Shown: positions 1 through 6,655 of the stretch, in pieces
Layout: every line of letters begins with the position of its first letter
How positions within the stretch are numbered: the stretch's first letter is position 1
Source of the DNA: an uncultured bacterium
Lineage (GTDB): Bacteria; Bacteroidota; Bacteroidia; Chitinophagales; Chitinophagaceae
Length of the DNA stretch: 7,819 nucleotides
Direction: 5' to 3'
NCBI GenBank assembly: GCA_903957405.1
Contig: CAJBPC010000102.1
Span: forward strand, 1 to 7,819
Translations under genes and position numbers: made by a program
Notes under the pieces: model-generated
Seen by the model: only the letters and a program-made list of their open reading frames with translations
Database searches by the model: none
Told to the model about the DNA's origin: nothing

Positions 1-797
1 AATTCATTGCTTCGGAGCTGGCGATCACCGGGGTGAATTTCGCCATAGCAGAAACAGGCGGCATTGTGGTCTGCACCAATGAGGGCAATGCCGACATGGG
101 GGCTCACGCGGCTAAAGTGCATATAGCCTGTATGGGCATTGAAAAGATCATCCCCCGGGCGGAGCATCTGGGCGTATTCCTTCGGTTGCTCGCGAGGAGT
201 GCCACGGGACAGCCGGTTACGACTTATAACAGCCATTTCCTGAAGCCGCTTCCCGGCAGGGAGATGCATGTGATCATCGTCGATAATGGAAGAAGCAGGC
301 AATTGGGTCGTGCTGAGTTCCGGGACTCTCTAAAATGCATCCGTTGCGGGGCCTGCTTCAATACCTGTCCGGTCTACCGCAGGAGCGGAGGCCACAGTTA
401 TCATACGGCGGTGGCGGGGCCCATCGGTTCCATACTGAACCCAAACATAGACATGCGTGCCAACGCCGACCTGCCCTTTGCCTCCACACTCTGCGGTTCT
501 TGTAGCAATGTATGCCCTGTCAAGATAGATATCCACGACCAACTGTGGAAATGGCGGCAGGTACTTGCTGCCGAGGGGCATGTGGCCCTGTCAAAACGCA
601 CCGGCCTCCAATTTGCTGCGTTTTTGCTCTCGCGACCTCGAATCTACAGGCTCGCAGGAAGGGTGGGCCGTTTCGTCCTTCGCCATCTGCCCTGGCTGGT
701 CAAGAATCGCCTGAACGCATGGCATCTGCAGCGGGAGATGCCTGAAGCCCCGGGGGAGAGTTTCCGGGACTGGTACATCAAGAACAGAAAAAAATGA
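1..797 (+). CDS. lutB: LutB-type L-lactate utilization iron-sulfur protein, 3' part (partial at 5' end)
   Basis: This is the C-terminal part, about 264 residues, of the iron-sulfur subunit of the LutABC (LldEFG) complex, which oxidises L-lactate to pyruvate in the cytoplasm. The frame is open to the window edge (first full codon at 3). The GTG at 33 is internal: the residues before it, ending ITG, continue into VNFAIAETGG, a typical LUD-domain stretch. The LUD portion runs to about base 260. Two ferredoxin-like cysteine motifs follow: CIRCGACFNTCP at 336-371 and CGSCSNVCPVKIDI from 492, the usual ligands for 4Fe-4S clusters in this family. The tail (MPEAPGESFRDWY, then a basic end) also fits LutB. 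The stop overlaps the lutC start in ATGA (794-797), so the two genes are probably translationally coupled. Full-length LutB proteins have roughly 450-480 residues, so the N-terminal half and presumably lutA lie upstream. Confidence 0.93.
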   Translation, partial: FIASELAITGVNFAIAETGGIVVCTNEGNADMGAHAAKVHIACMGIEKIIPRAEHLGVFLRLLARSATGQPVTTYNSHFLKPLPGREMHVIIVDNGRSRQLGRAEFRDSLKCIRCGACFNTCPVYRRSGGHSYHTAVAGPIGSILNPNIDMRANADLPFASTLCGSCSNVCPVKIDIHDQLWKWRQVLAAEGHVALSKRTGLQFAAFLLSRPRIYRLAGRVGRFVLRHLPWLVKNRLNAWHLQREMPEAPGESFRDWYIKNRKK

Positions 798-1375
798 ATG
801 CAAGAGAGAGGATACTCCAGGCGGTAGGCGCCAACAAGCCTGCACCAAGGCCTTTGCCGGTGCCGGATACCGAGCTGGTCATACGTTATGAGGATCCGTT
901 GTCGACCTTCAGGGCGATCGTGGACAGCATCGGAGGCGCATCCGTGATCCTAGACGATTTTCAGTTATTGAAAGAAGAGATCTTGACCTATCGGGCAAAT
1001 GGATCTTTCGTCATCAACAGGATCGCAGCTGCCGGTCCGGTCGATGCGGATATCGCCGGGTTGACGGCACAGGAGCTTGAATCCCTTGATGTAGCATACA
1101 TTGAGGGCAAAGTAGCGGTGGCTGAGAATGGAGCGATATGGATACCTGAATCAAGCTTTGGTAACCGGCTTGTGCCTTTCATATGCACGCAACTGGTGGT
1201 GCTGATCGACAGAAATGATATTGTAGCAACCCTTCATCATGCCTATGCGCTTGTCGATACCGCAGCGGAGGGCTTCGGGATGTTTTTGGCAGGACCTTCA
1301 AAGACTGCGGATATTGAGCAATCCCTTGTCATCGGTGCGCATGGTGCCAAGGGGCTTGTGGTATACATACATTGA
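794..1375 (+). CDS. lutC: LutC-type lactate utilization protein, LUD domain
   Basis: A 193-residue LUD-domain protein, the third component of the LutABC lactate oxidation system; its exact catalytic role in the complex is not settled. The diagnostic part is the C-terminal half: VAVAENGAIWIPESS (the 'AE(T/N)G' element of LUD proteins), a hydrophobic strand with TQLVVLID, and the ending GPSKTADIEQSLVIGAHGAKG, which is the conserved LutC signature. The length matches the short LutC form common in Bacteroidota rather than the roughly 240-residue Bacillus form. The ATG at 794 overlaps the lutB stop by four bases, which fixes the start. The frame is intact with no sign of decay, in contrast to the sequence immediately downstream. 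The role follows from family and neighbour; the substrate is inferred. Confidence 0.92.
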   Translation: MNARERILQAVGANKPAPRPLPVPDTELVIRYEDPLSTFRAIVDSIGGASVILDDFQLLKEEILTYRANGSFVINRIAAAGPVDADIAGLTAQELESLDVAYIEGKVAVAENGAIWIPESSFGNRLVPFICTQLVVLIDRNDIVATLHHAYALVDTAAEGFGMFLAGPSKTADIEQSLVIGAHGAKGLVVYIH

Positions 1376-1391
1376 CCCAATCCACCTGACC

Positions 1392-1688
1392 ATGAAGTAT
1401 TGATTGCAAGCCTGTTCATAGCTGCATCATCAGTGGGAAGAGTTGCGCTTTTGGGCTTATTGTCAGACAATTGCCTATGCACCAGATAATGTCCCGATGA
1501 TACGGTTGTTGGACACGAGGGATCTGATGATCACAAATAACTGGTTGCTTTAAGGTGTGCAGACATTCTCCCCTGTCAGTGGAAAGCGGATGCAAAACAT
1601 TATCTTCAGTAACAATGCCATCTTTGCGGCATCTATCCCAATCTGGTCGGATGCGCCTTTCCGCGAGGTAAAGCTGCGGATCCGTTAA
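1392..1688 (+). pseudogene. relic of a GH28-like right-handed beta-helix protein (3' end, possibly with its 5' signal-peptide start)
   Basis: One frame from 1422 to the stop at 1686-1688 encodes beta-helix-like sequence broken by a single in-frame TAA at 1551-1553. Before it comes EELRFWAYCQTIAYAP then PMIRLLDTRDLMITNNW; after it come GVQTFSPVSGKR, QNIIFSNNAIFAA and a terminal REVKLRIR. The run of short strand-like repeats with I/L and N-N positions resembles the C-terminal coils of GH28 polygalacturonase-like proteins as I remember them. At 1392 an ATG is followed, if one base is restored after 1399, by MKYLIASLFIAAS, a convincing lipoprotein- or signal-peptide-like start. This suggests the original gene began 16 bases after lutC and lost its catalytic core by internal deletion. 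Seen: the frames and stop. Inferred: the family and the deletion. It could instead be the end of another beta-helix family such as a pectate lyase-like protein. It is not expected to yield a working enzyme. Confidence 0.62.
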
Positions 1689-1738
1689 TGCCTGATGACG
1701 GATTGCTGATGCCAGGGATACCGCTATCAAAAAAGAAT

Positions 1739-4558
1739 ATGAGATCTATAACGGCTGCATTTTTTGCCAATGCTCTGGTGACCTTTTCTATGGTTTTTGT
1801 ACAGTGCGCATCTGCGCAGGACCTGAAGCTTTGGTATGAGGAACCCGCTACACAATGGGTGGAGGCACTGCCGATCGGTAATGGCAGGATCGGAGCGATG
1901 GTCTTCGGTGGTGTGCAGTCTGAAAGAATACAGTTCAATGAGGAGACGCTTTGGACCGGCATGCCGCGCAGCCACGACCGAAAGGGTGCGTACAAATATC
2001 TTGACAGCATCCGCAATCTGATCTTTTCGGGTCGTCAGAAGGAAGCCGAGGCGCTTGCCGGTTCGCAGTTCATGGGATTGAAAAGCGATGAGGGTCAGCG
2101 GGATACCTGGCTTAGGAAAGTAAGGTTGAACAGCGGGATGCGCGGCGATCCGTCAGCGGAGCGTTATGACGACCGGGATTGGAAGAAGATGACAGTGCCA
2201 TCTTTCGATGGATGGGAGGCCGTAGGGCATGAGGGGTTGGACGGCGCCGTCTGGTTGCGCACTTCATTCGATCTGCCGGAGGGATGGCTTGGGAAGGAGT
2301 TGTTGCTAGATCTCAATCGCATCCGAAACCACGACTTCACATACGTGAATGGAAAGCTGGTCGGCACGATGGAAAATGATGATCCTAGGCTTTACAGGAT
2401 CCCTGCATCATTGCTTCATCCGGGTCGGAACATCATTGCCATACAGGTCATTAATTTCGAAAATAAGGGAGGGATCAGCGGCTACAAAGACACGAGCCGC
2501 CATATCGGTATCCATCCTGTTGACGGCAGCAGGGATCGGCAGTTATCCCTCCACGGACAATGGAGGTATTTCATACAGGATGATGATCCCCCGCTTCCGG
2601 GATTCTATCAGGCGAGCTATCAACCCTTCGGAGATCTAAGGATCAGGTTCCCGCATACGGATTCCGTAGCCTACAGACGGGAGTTGGACATTTCCACTGC
2701 CACCGCTTCCACGAGTTATCGTTCAGGAGGCGTTGCCTATAAGCGGGAATATTTCGTGAGCCAACCGCAACAGGCGCTGGTCGTAAGGCTTACGGCGGAT
2801 AAGCCATCCGCCGTGAGTTTCGAAGCGACCCTCGAAAGTCCGCATAAGGGATATGTCTTAAAGAAGATCGATGACCGGACGATTGAATTGTCCGTGCAGG
2901 TGAAGGGTGGGGCTTTGAAAGGGGTTTCGATGATTCGTTTGATGCTAACGGGCGGAACGGCGGAGGCGGGAGAGGGTATCCTTCGGGTGCAAAATGCGGA
3001 TGAAGCCATTCTCTATCTCACTGCCTCGACCAATTACAAGCATCACAAAGACGTATCAGGGGATCCTGTGGCATCCTGCAAGTCGGACTTACAGGCATTG
3101 GAGGGGAAGGCTTTTAGCGAGGTCCGCCGCGCGCATGTCAGTGAGTACGAGCAATATTTCAACACCCTCAGTATCGATCTGGGCCGGTCTGCCAATGAAG
3201 TCTTGCCTACCAATCGTCGTATTGAACGTTTTGCATCTTCACATGATCCGGCCTTTGCGGCATTGTATCTTCAGTATGGCCGCTATCTGCTGATCTCTTC
3301 ATCCCGACCCGGCACCCGACCCGCCAATCTGCAGGGCATTTGGAACGATCTGCTGGTACCACCATGGGGCAGTAAATACACGACAAATATCAACGCCGAG
3401 ATGAACTACTGGCCGGCGGAGCTGCTCAACCTTTCGGCGACACATGAACCGATGTTCAAGATGATCGAAGAGTTGTCAGAGACCGGTCGTGAGACGGCAA
3501 AAGAATATTACAATGCACCCGGTTGGGTGTTGCATCATAATACCGACCTCTGGCGAGGCACGGCAGCGATCAATGCATCCAATCACGGCATCTGGGTGAC
3601 GGGTGGTGCATGGCTCTGCCAACATTTATGGGAGCGCTATCAGTTCTCGCAGGATCTTGAATTCCTCAGGACCAGGGCGTATCCCCTCATGAAGGAAGCC
3701 GCTCTTTTCTTCGATCACTTTCTTATTCCGGATCCTGCGACAGGTTGGCTGATCAGTACACCTTCCAATTCGCCGGAGCAGGGTGGACTGGTCGCCGGAC
3801 CCACGATGGACCATCAGATCATACGCGATCTTTTCCAAAATGTCGTCAGGGCATCAGTGTTGCTTGGAGTGGATGCTGGCCTGCGTGCGCGACTCAAGGA
3901 GATGATCAAAAAGATCGCACCCAACCGTGTGGGACGGTACGGACAGCTGCAGGAATGGATGCAGGATCTCGACGATACCACCAATAAACACCGGCATGTA
4001 TCCCATCTCTGGGCAGTTTATCCCGGCAGTGAGATCAACTGGGACAACACACCGGAGATGATGAAAGCCGCACGCCAGTCACTGCTCTATCGGGGCGATG
4101 CGGCGACGGGCTGGAGCCTCGGATGGAAGATCAATTTCTGGGCAAGGTTCAAGGATGGAGACCATGCCTTCCGGCTGATACAGATGCTGATGAGTCCTTC
4201 GAGAGGCAGTGGCGGCAGCTATCCAAATCTGTTCGATGCGCACCCTCCTTTTCAGATCGACGGGAATTTCGGTGGTGCGGCGGGCATCGGTGAGTTGTTG
4301 GTACAGAGCCATATGGGATATGTCGATCTCTTGCCCGCACTGCCTTCGGGCCTGCCTGAGGGGGAGGTGAAAGGCATCTGTGCGAGGGGTGGATTCGTGC
4401 TCGATATTTCCTGGAAGGAAGGCCGTCTGACGCGGGTCGTCGTTCGGTCGACCGCTGGTAAACCCTTGACGCTTCGGTATGGTAACCTCACAATTTCTTT
4501 GACGACAACAACCAAGGGCGGCCAGTATGTATTTGACGCGGCACTTTCGCGGCAATAG
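1739..4558 (+). CDS. secreted GH95-family alpha-L-fucosidase / alpha-L-galactosidase with an inserted jelly-roll-like domain
   Basis: A 939-residue exported glycoside hydrolase. I chose the ATG at 1739 because it begins a clean signal peptide (MRSITAAFF...VQCASA, cleavage after residue 26) behind an A-rich leader; the in-frame ATG at 1688 would add 17 residues before it and overlaps the stop of the upstream relic. The GH95 N-terminal beta domain starts with LWYEEPATQWVEALPIGNG and is interrupted at about residues 113-288, resuming at QASYQPFGDLRIRF. The (alpha/alpha)6 catalytic region carries PANLQGIWN (528-536), NINAEMNYWPAE (N550, N552), SPEQ (E680, candidate acid), HRHVSH (751-756) and QIDGNFGG (D841). 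These correspond to the Asn-Asn, Glu and Asp catalytic residues described for Bifidobacterium AfcA. A C-terminal beta domain follows. GH95 includes 1,2-alpha-L-fucosidases and alpha-L-galactosidases; the sequence alone does not decide. The neighbouring LgoD-like gene makes L-galactose worth considering. The likely location is the periplasm. Confidence 0.92.
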   Translation: MRSITAAFFANALVTFSMVFVQCASAQDLKLWYEEPATQWVEALPIGNGRIGAMVFGGVQSERIQFNEETLWTGMPRSHDRKGAYKYLDSIRNLIFSGRQKEAEALAGSQFMGLKSDEGQRDTWLRKVRLNSGMRGDPSAERYDDRDWKKMTVPSFDGWEAVGHEGLDGAVWLRTSFDLPEGWLGKELLLDLNRIRNHDFTYVNGKLVGTMENDDPRLYRIPASLLHPGRNIIAIQVINFENKGGISGYKDTSRHIGIHPVDGSRDRQLSLHGQWRYFIQDDDPPLPGFYQASYQPFGDLRIRFPHTDSVAYRRELDISTATASTSYRSGGVAYKREYFVSQPQQALVVRLTADKPSAVSFEATLESPHKGYVLKKIDDRTIELSVQVKGGALKGVSMIRLMLTGGTAEAGEGILRVQNADEAILYLTASTNYKHHKDVSGDPVASCKSDLQALEGKAFSEVRRAHVSEYEQYFNTLSIDLGRSANEVLPTNRRIERFASSHDPAFAALYLQYGRYLLISSSRPGTRPANLQGIWNDLLVPPWGSKYTTNINAEMNYWPAELLNLSATHEPMFKMIEELSETGRETAKEYYNAPGWVLHHNTDLWRGTAAINASNHGIWVTGGAWLCQHLWERYQFSQDLEFLRTRAYPLMKEAALFFDHFLIPDPATGWLISTPSNSPEQGGLVAGPTMDHQIIRDLFQNVVRASVLLGVDAGLRARLKEMIKKIAPNRVGRYGQLQEWMQDLDDTTNKHRHVSHLWAVYPGSEINWDNTPEMMKAARQSLLYRGDAATGWSLGWKINFWARFKDGDHAFRLIQMLMSPSRGSGGSYPNLFDAHPPFQIDGNFGGAAGIGELLVQSHMGYVDLLPALPSGLPEGEVKGICARGGFVLDISWKEGRLTRVVVRSTAGKPLTLRYGNLTISLTTTTKGGQYVFDAALSRQ

Positions 4559-4578
4559 ACTTTTGCCGGTATTCTCAG

Positions 4579-5007
4579 ATGCAGAGGCCTTTTAAAATCG
4601 TTCAAGGGCACAGGAAAAAGGTGATCTTATATTTTTTTCCAGCTTCATGCCTGTCTGTCTGATGGAGTGGTTTTATGAAGGCGTGGCAGATATTTCACAG
4701 TCCGGTTCGGGTGTGGCATATAGGGACATACTCATCGCTCCTCCGGTGGTTGGAGACCTGAAGCACGCCATTGCCGGCTTCCACACTTTTCGGACAGATG
4801 GGAGCATCATGGGAGTAGACCGGTTCCGTGTTTCAACTTAGTCTATCCGTATCCGAGAGCATCCATGATGGTTGATATTGCCGGTGCCGGATACAGATCT
4901 GGATCAGCCCGGAGAGAAGTTCATCAGGGGATGTGTCAATAGATCTAAGGCATAGTTGCGAACCGGTTCAGGGAAGCGGGTATTTGCCGTGCGACCCGGA
5001 AGCATAA
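4579..5007 (+). pseudogene. relic of an alpha-L-rhamnosidase (GH78-like), 3' end
   Basis: The open stretch 4647-4841 encodes MEWFYEGVADISQ, AYRDILIAPPVVGDLKHA and FHTFRTDGSI. This follows the end of the GH78 six-hairpin domain ('EWFYR.VAGI... G(Y/F)..I.I.P.PVGDL..A...Y.T..G.I') into the C-terminal beta sandwich. After DRF the reading shifts frame: FQLSLSVSESIHDG continues at 4831-4872, as expected for the rhamnosidase tail, and meets TGA at 4873. The same frame later gives VQGSGYL and ends at TAA 5005-5007, as in the usual GSG-aromatic terminus. Upstream, ATG 4579 starts a frame with a basic then hydrophobic run (HRKKVILYFFPASCLSV) that could be the old signal peptide joined by deletion to the 3' end; alternatively the bases before 4660 are decayed enzyme. 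Catalytic residues are absent. The 64-residue open frame should not be read as an independent gene. Family by motif memory, moderately sure. Confidence 0.66.
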
Positions 5008-5038
5008 AATAAATTAGACAAAATTCTGAAATGAATGG
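5008..5038 (+). promoter_or_regulatory. A/T-rich leader before the dehydrogenase start
   Basis: A 31-base stretch made almost entirely of A and T runs lies between the relic stop and the dehydrogenase start. There is no recognisable Shine-Dalgarno motif; A-rich leaders are usual ahead of Bacteroidota genes. Two adjacent in-frame ATGs (5039 and 5042) could both serve. I could not identify a convincing TAnnTTTG promoter element. Confidence 0.3.
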
Positions 5039-6055
5039 ATGATGAGAATATTGGCATGTGAAAAGCCGGGCCTGTTTCGATATATGGATGCGGAATGCCC
5101 TGGACCGAGAGAGGGACATCTTTTGCTGCGTGTGCATCGCATCGGCATCTGCGGAACCGACCTGCATGCTTTCGAGGGCACACAACCGTATTTCGAGTAT
5201 CCGCGTATCCTCGGCCATGAGCTGGGTTGTTCTGTTGAAGACCCCAATGGGTCATCGGCATTCCGGAAGGGCGATCATGTGACGATCATCCCGTATTTCG
5301 ATTGTGGTTCCTGCGTTGCCTGCAGAAATGGGCTTCCGAATTGCTGTGCATCACTCCGTGTGTTCGGGGTGCATACAGACGGCGGGATGCGGGAGTACAT
5401 CTCAGTGCCAGAGTCTGCTTTGGTGCAAGGCGGTGATATGAGTTTCGACGAGCTCGCGCTAATCGAGCCGTTGTCCATCGGTGCGCATGGCATCCGCCGT
5501 GCGGGTGTGAAGCCGGGGGAGTTCGTCCTGGTCGTCGGTGCCGGACCGATCGGTTTGGGACTCATGGAGTTTGCAAGCATTGCCGGTGCGCAGGTGATAG
5601 CATTGGACATCAACGACATCCGACTTTACTTCTGTGTGAACCGGCTCCGCGTGCAGCATGCCATACATGGGAGCAAGGAAGACGTCTTACAAAAGCTACA
5701 AGACATCACGCAGGGTGACATGCCCACCGTGGTGATCGATGCCACCGGCAGCCAGCGCGCGATTCATGAAGGTTTTCAATACCTGGCACATGGCGGCCGA
5801 TATGTGCTGGTGGGATTGCAGAAAGGTGATATCGTGGCAAGCCATCCCGCATTCCATATGCGGGAGGCCACGTTGATGAGCAGTCGCAATGCCACCAGGG
5901 ATGACTTCGATCACGTGATGCGTTCCATGCGTGCAGGACTGGTGGATCCATCGGCATATATCACCGACAGGGTTGGTTTCGGGGATATTGCCGGCAGGTT
6001 TCCGTACTTGCTTGACCCGGCTAATGGCGTGATAAAGGCAATGGTCGAATGCTAA
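5039..6055 (+). CDS. lgoD: zinc-dependent MDR alcohol dehydrogenase, L-galactonate 5-dehydrogenase (LgoD/YjjN)-like
   Basis: A complete 338-residue cytoplasmic medium-chain dehydrogenase. Catalytic zinc ligands are C38 (GICGTDLHAFEG), H60-E61 (GHELG) and E143 (IEPLSIGAHG). Structural zinc ligands are C89, C92, C95 and C103. The Rossmann motif GAGPIG (167-172) is followed by D189 at the end of the second strand, which favours NAD over NADP. The GTQPYFEYPRILGHE, FGVHTDGGMREY, IDATGSQ and MSSRNATRDDF segments agree closely with what I remember of E. coli LgoD, which oxidises L-galactonate to D-tagaturonate, the substrate of UxaB. That the next two genes are uxaB (broken) and uxaA fits this reading. 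Other MDR sugar-acid or polyol dehydrogenases (RspB-like, sorbitol or threonine dehydrogenase) share the fold, and an L-fuconate-related substrate is possible. MDR family certain, substrate inferred. Confidence 0.8.
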   Translation: MMRILACEKPGLFRYMDAECPGPREGHLLLRVHRIGICGTDLHAFEGTQPYFEYPRILGHELGCSVEDPNGSSAFRKGDHVTIIPYFDCGSCVACRNGLPNCCASLRVFGVHTDGGMREYISVPESALVQGGDMSFDELALIEPLSIGAHGIRRAGVKPGEFVLVVGAGPIGLGLMEFASIAGAQVIALDINDIRLYFCVNRLRVQHAIHGSKEDVLQKLQDITQGDMPTVVIDATGSQRAIHEGFQYLAHGGRYVLVGLQKGDIVASHPAFHMREATLMSSRNATRDDFDHVMRSMRAGLVDPSAYITDRVGFGDIAGRFPYLLDPANGVIKAMVEC

Positions 6056-6655
6056 ATGGATTTCATGAGGGTATCATCTTACACATGTTTGCTAACTGCG
6101 GTAAGGTCGGTGGTGCCTTGGACCGTTTATTGGAAAACTAAGCAAACCGCCGTTTGTTTCAAACATGATTTTCTATCCCTCTAGATTACCACGTGATCGT
6201 GCAGTTAAACAGTACGGTACACCGCGTTTTGCAAACCCAAAATTCATTTGTGTTGTGCGATCCTTGTTTCAATATACCTGAAATAGTACGGCAATTTGGT
6301 ATCGGTGTGCTTCTTAGCAGCCTATCTGCGGCTCATGAATACCGAGATGGCAGCGGATGGTTCCTTCCAGTGCAAAATGTCTGGAGGAGAGTATACAGTG
6401 CATGATGAATGTGCATCTTTTTATTACGACATTTGGCGAAGCGGTCGTCCGGATGAAATAGTTGATAAAGCCCTTGGGAATGTCGAATTTTGGGGTTGCG
6501 ATCTTAAACCCTATTCCGCTTTTGCCGAGGCGGTCAATGTCTCATTGAAAAGCATCTTACAAAACGCAATGCAACAGGCTCTGAAGGAATGCCTGCTGCC
6601 ACAATTTTTTTTTGATCATGAAGCACAAGGTTTTAAAAGTACATCCTGCAGATAA
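6056..6655 (+). pseudogene. uxaB: frameshifted 3' part of tagaturonate reductase (altronate oxidoreductase)
   Basis: UxaB reduces D-tagaturonate to D-altronate with NADH. Here only its C-terminal half can be traced, scattered over all three forward frames. A weak match begins right after the lgoD stop (SVVPWT at about 6110, QTAVCFKHDFLSL to 6184). Frame changes give LPRDRAVKQYG then RFANP (from 6186), then EIVRQFGIGVLLSS (from 6280). The frame open to 6655 carries FLAAYLRLM, GGEYTVHDE, IVDKALGNVEFWG and FAEAVNVSLKSILQ, which is the characteristic UxaB C-terminus ('LAAYL... EYTV.D... WG.DL...P...EAV'). At least three frameshifts are needed, and the catalytic and NAD-binding N-terminal half is missing. 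The last 38 bases overlap uxaA in another frame. A peptide of about 106 residues from ATG 6338 could still be made, but no function is expected. The C-terminal third is well supported, the first 130 bases weakly. Confidence 0.72.
6605..6613 (+). repeat. nine-T homopolymer at the uxaB relic / uxaA junction
   Basis: Nine consecutive T residues lie five bases before the uxaA ATG and inside the last codons of the uxaB relic. With nine T the uxaB frame reads through to 6655; with one more T it would stop at once (TGA immediately after the tract), close to the expected UxaB end. Such tracts are prone to slippage and to sequencing error, so its length should be confirmed. Confidence 0.85.

Noticed and set aside
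1688..1738. In-frame ATG at 1688 as the start of the GH95 gene
   Set aside because: It would place 17 polar residues before a well-formed signal peptide, and it overlaps the stop of the upstream relic. The ATG at 1739 gives a normal signal peptide and an A-rich leader.
4079..4555. 158-codon open frame on the minus strand within the GH95 gene
   Set aside because: Antisense shadow of a strongly supported coding sequence; the composition (many R and P) is typical of such shadows.
4550..4568. Hairpin of six base pairs (CGGCAA / TTGCCG) around the GH95 stop codon as a terminator
   Set aside because: The stem is short and is not followed by a run of T; a stem of this size arises easily by chance.
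6084..6167. Eight-base inverted repeat CATGTTTG / CAAACATG separated by 68 bases, with a nested GTTTG-TTT-CAAAC
   Set aside because: It lies inside the decayed uxaB sequence, has no extension on either side and does not match an operator that I recognise; probably chance.
6056..6187. A 43-residue open frame starting directly after the dehydrogenase stop as a new small gene
   Set aside because: Parts of it (SVVPWT, QTAVCFKHDFLSL) line up in order with the middle of UxaB and lead into the clearer relic downstream, so decay of uxaB is the simpler reading.
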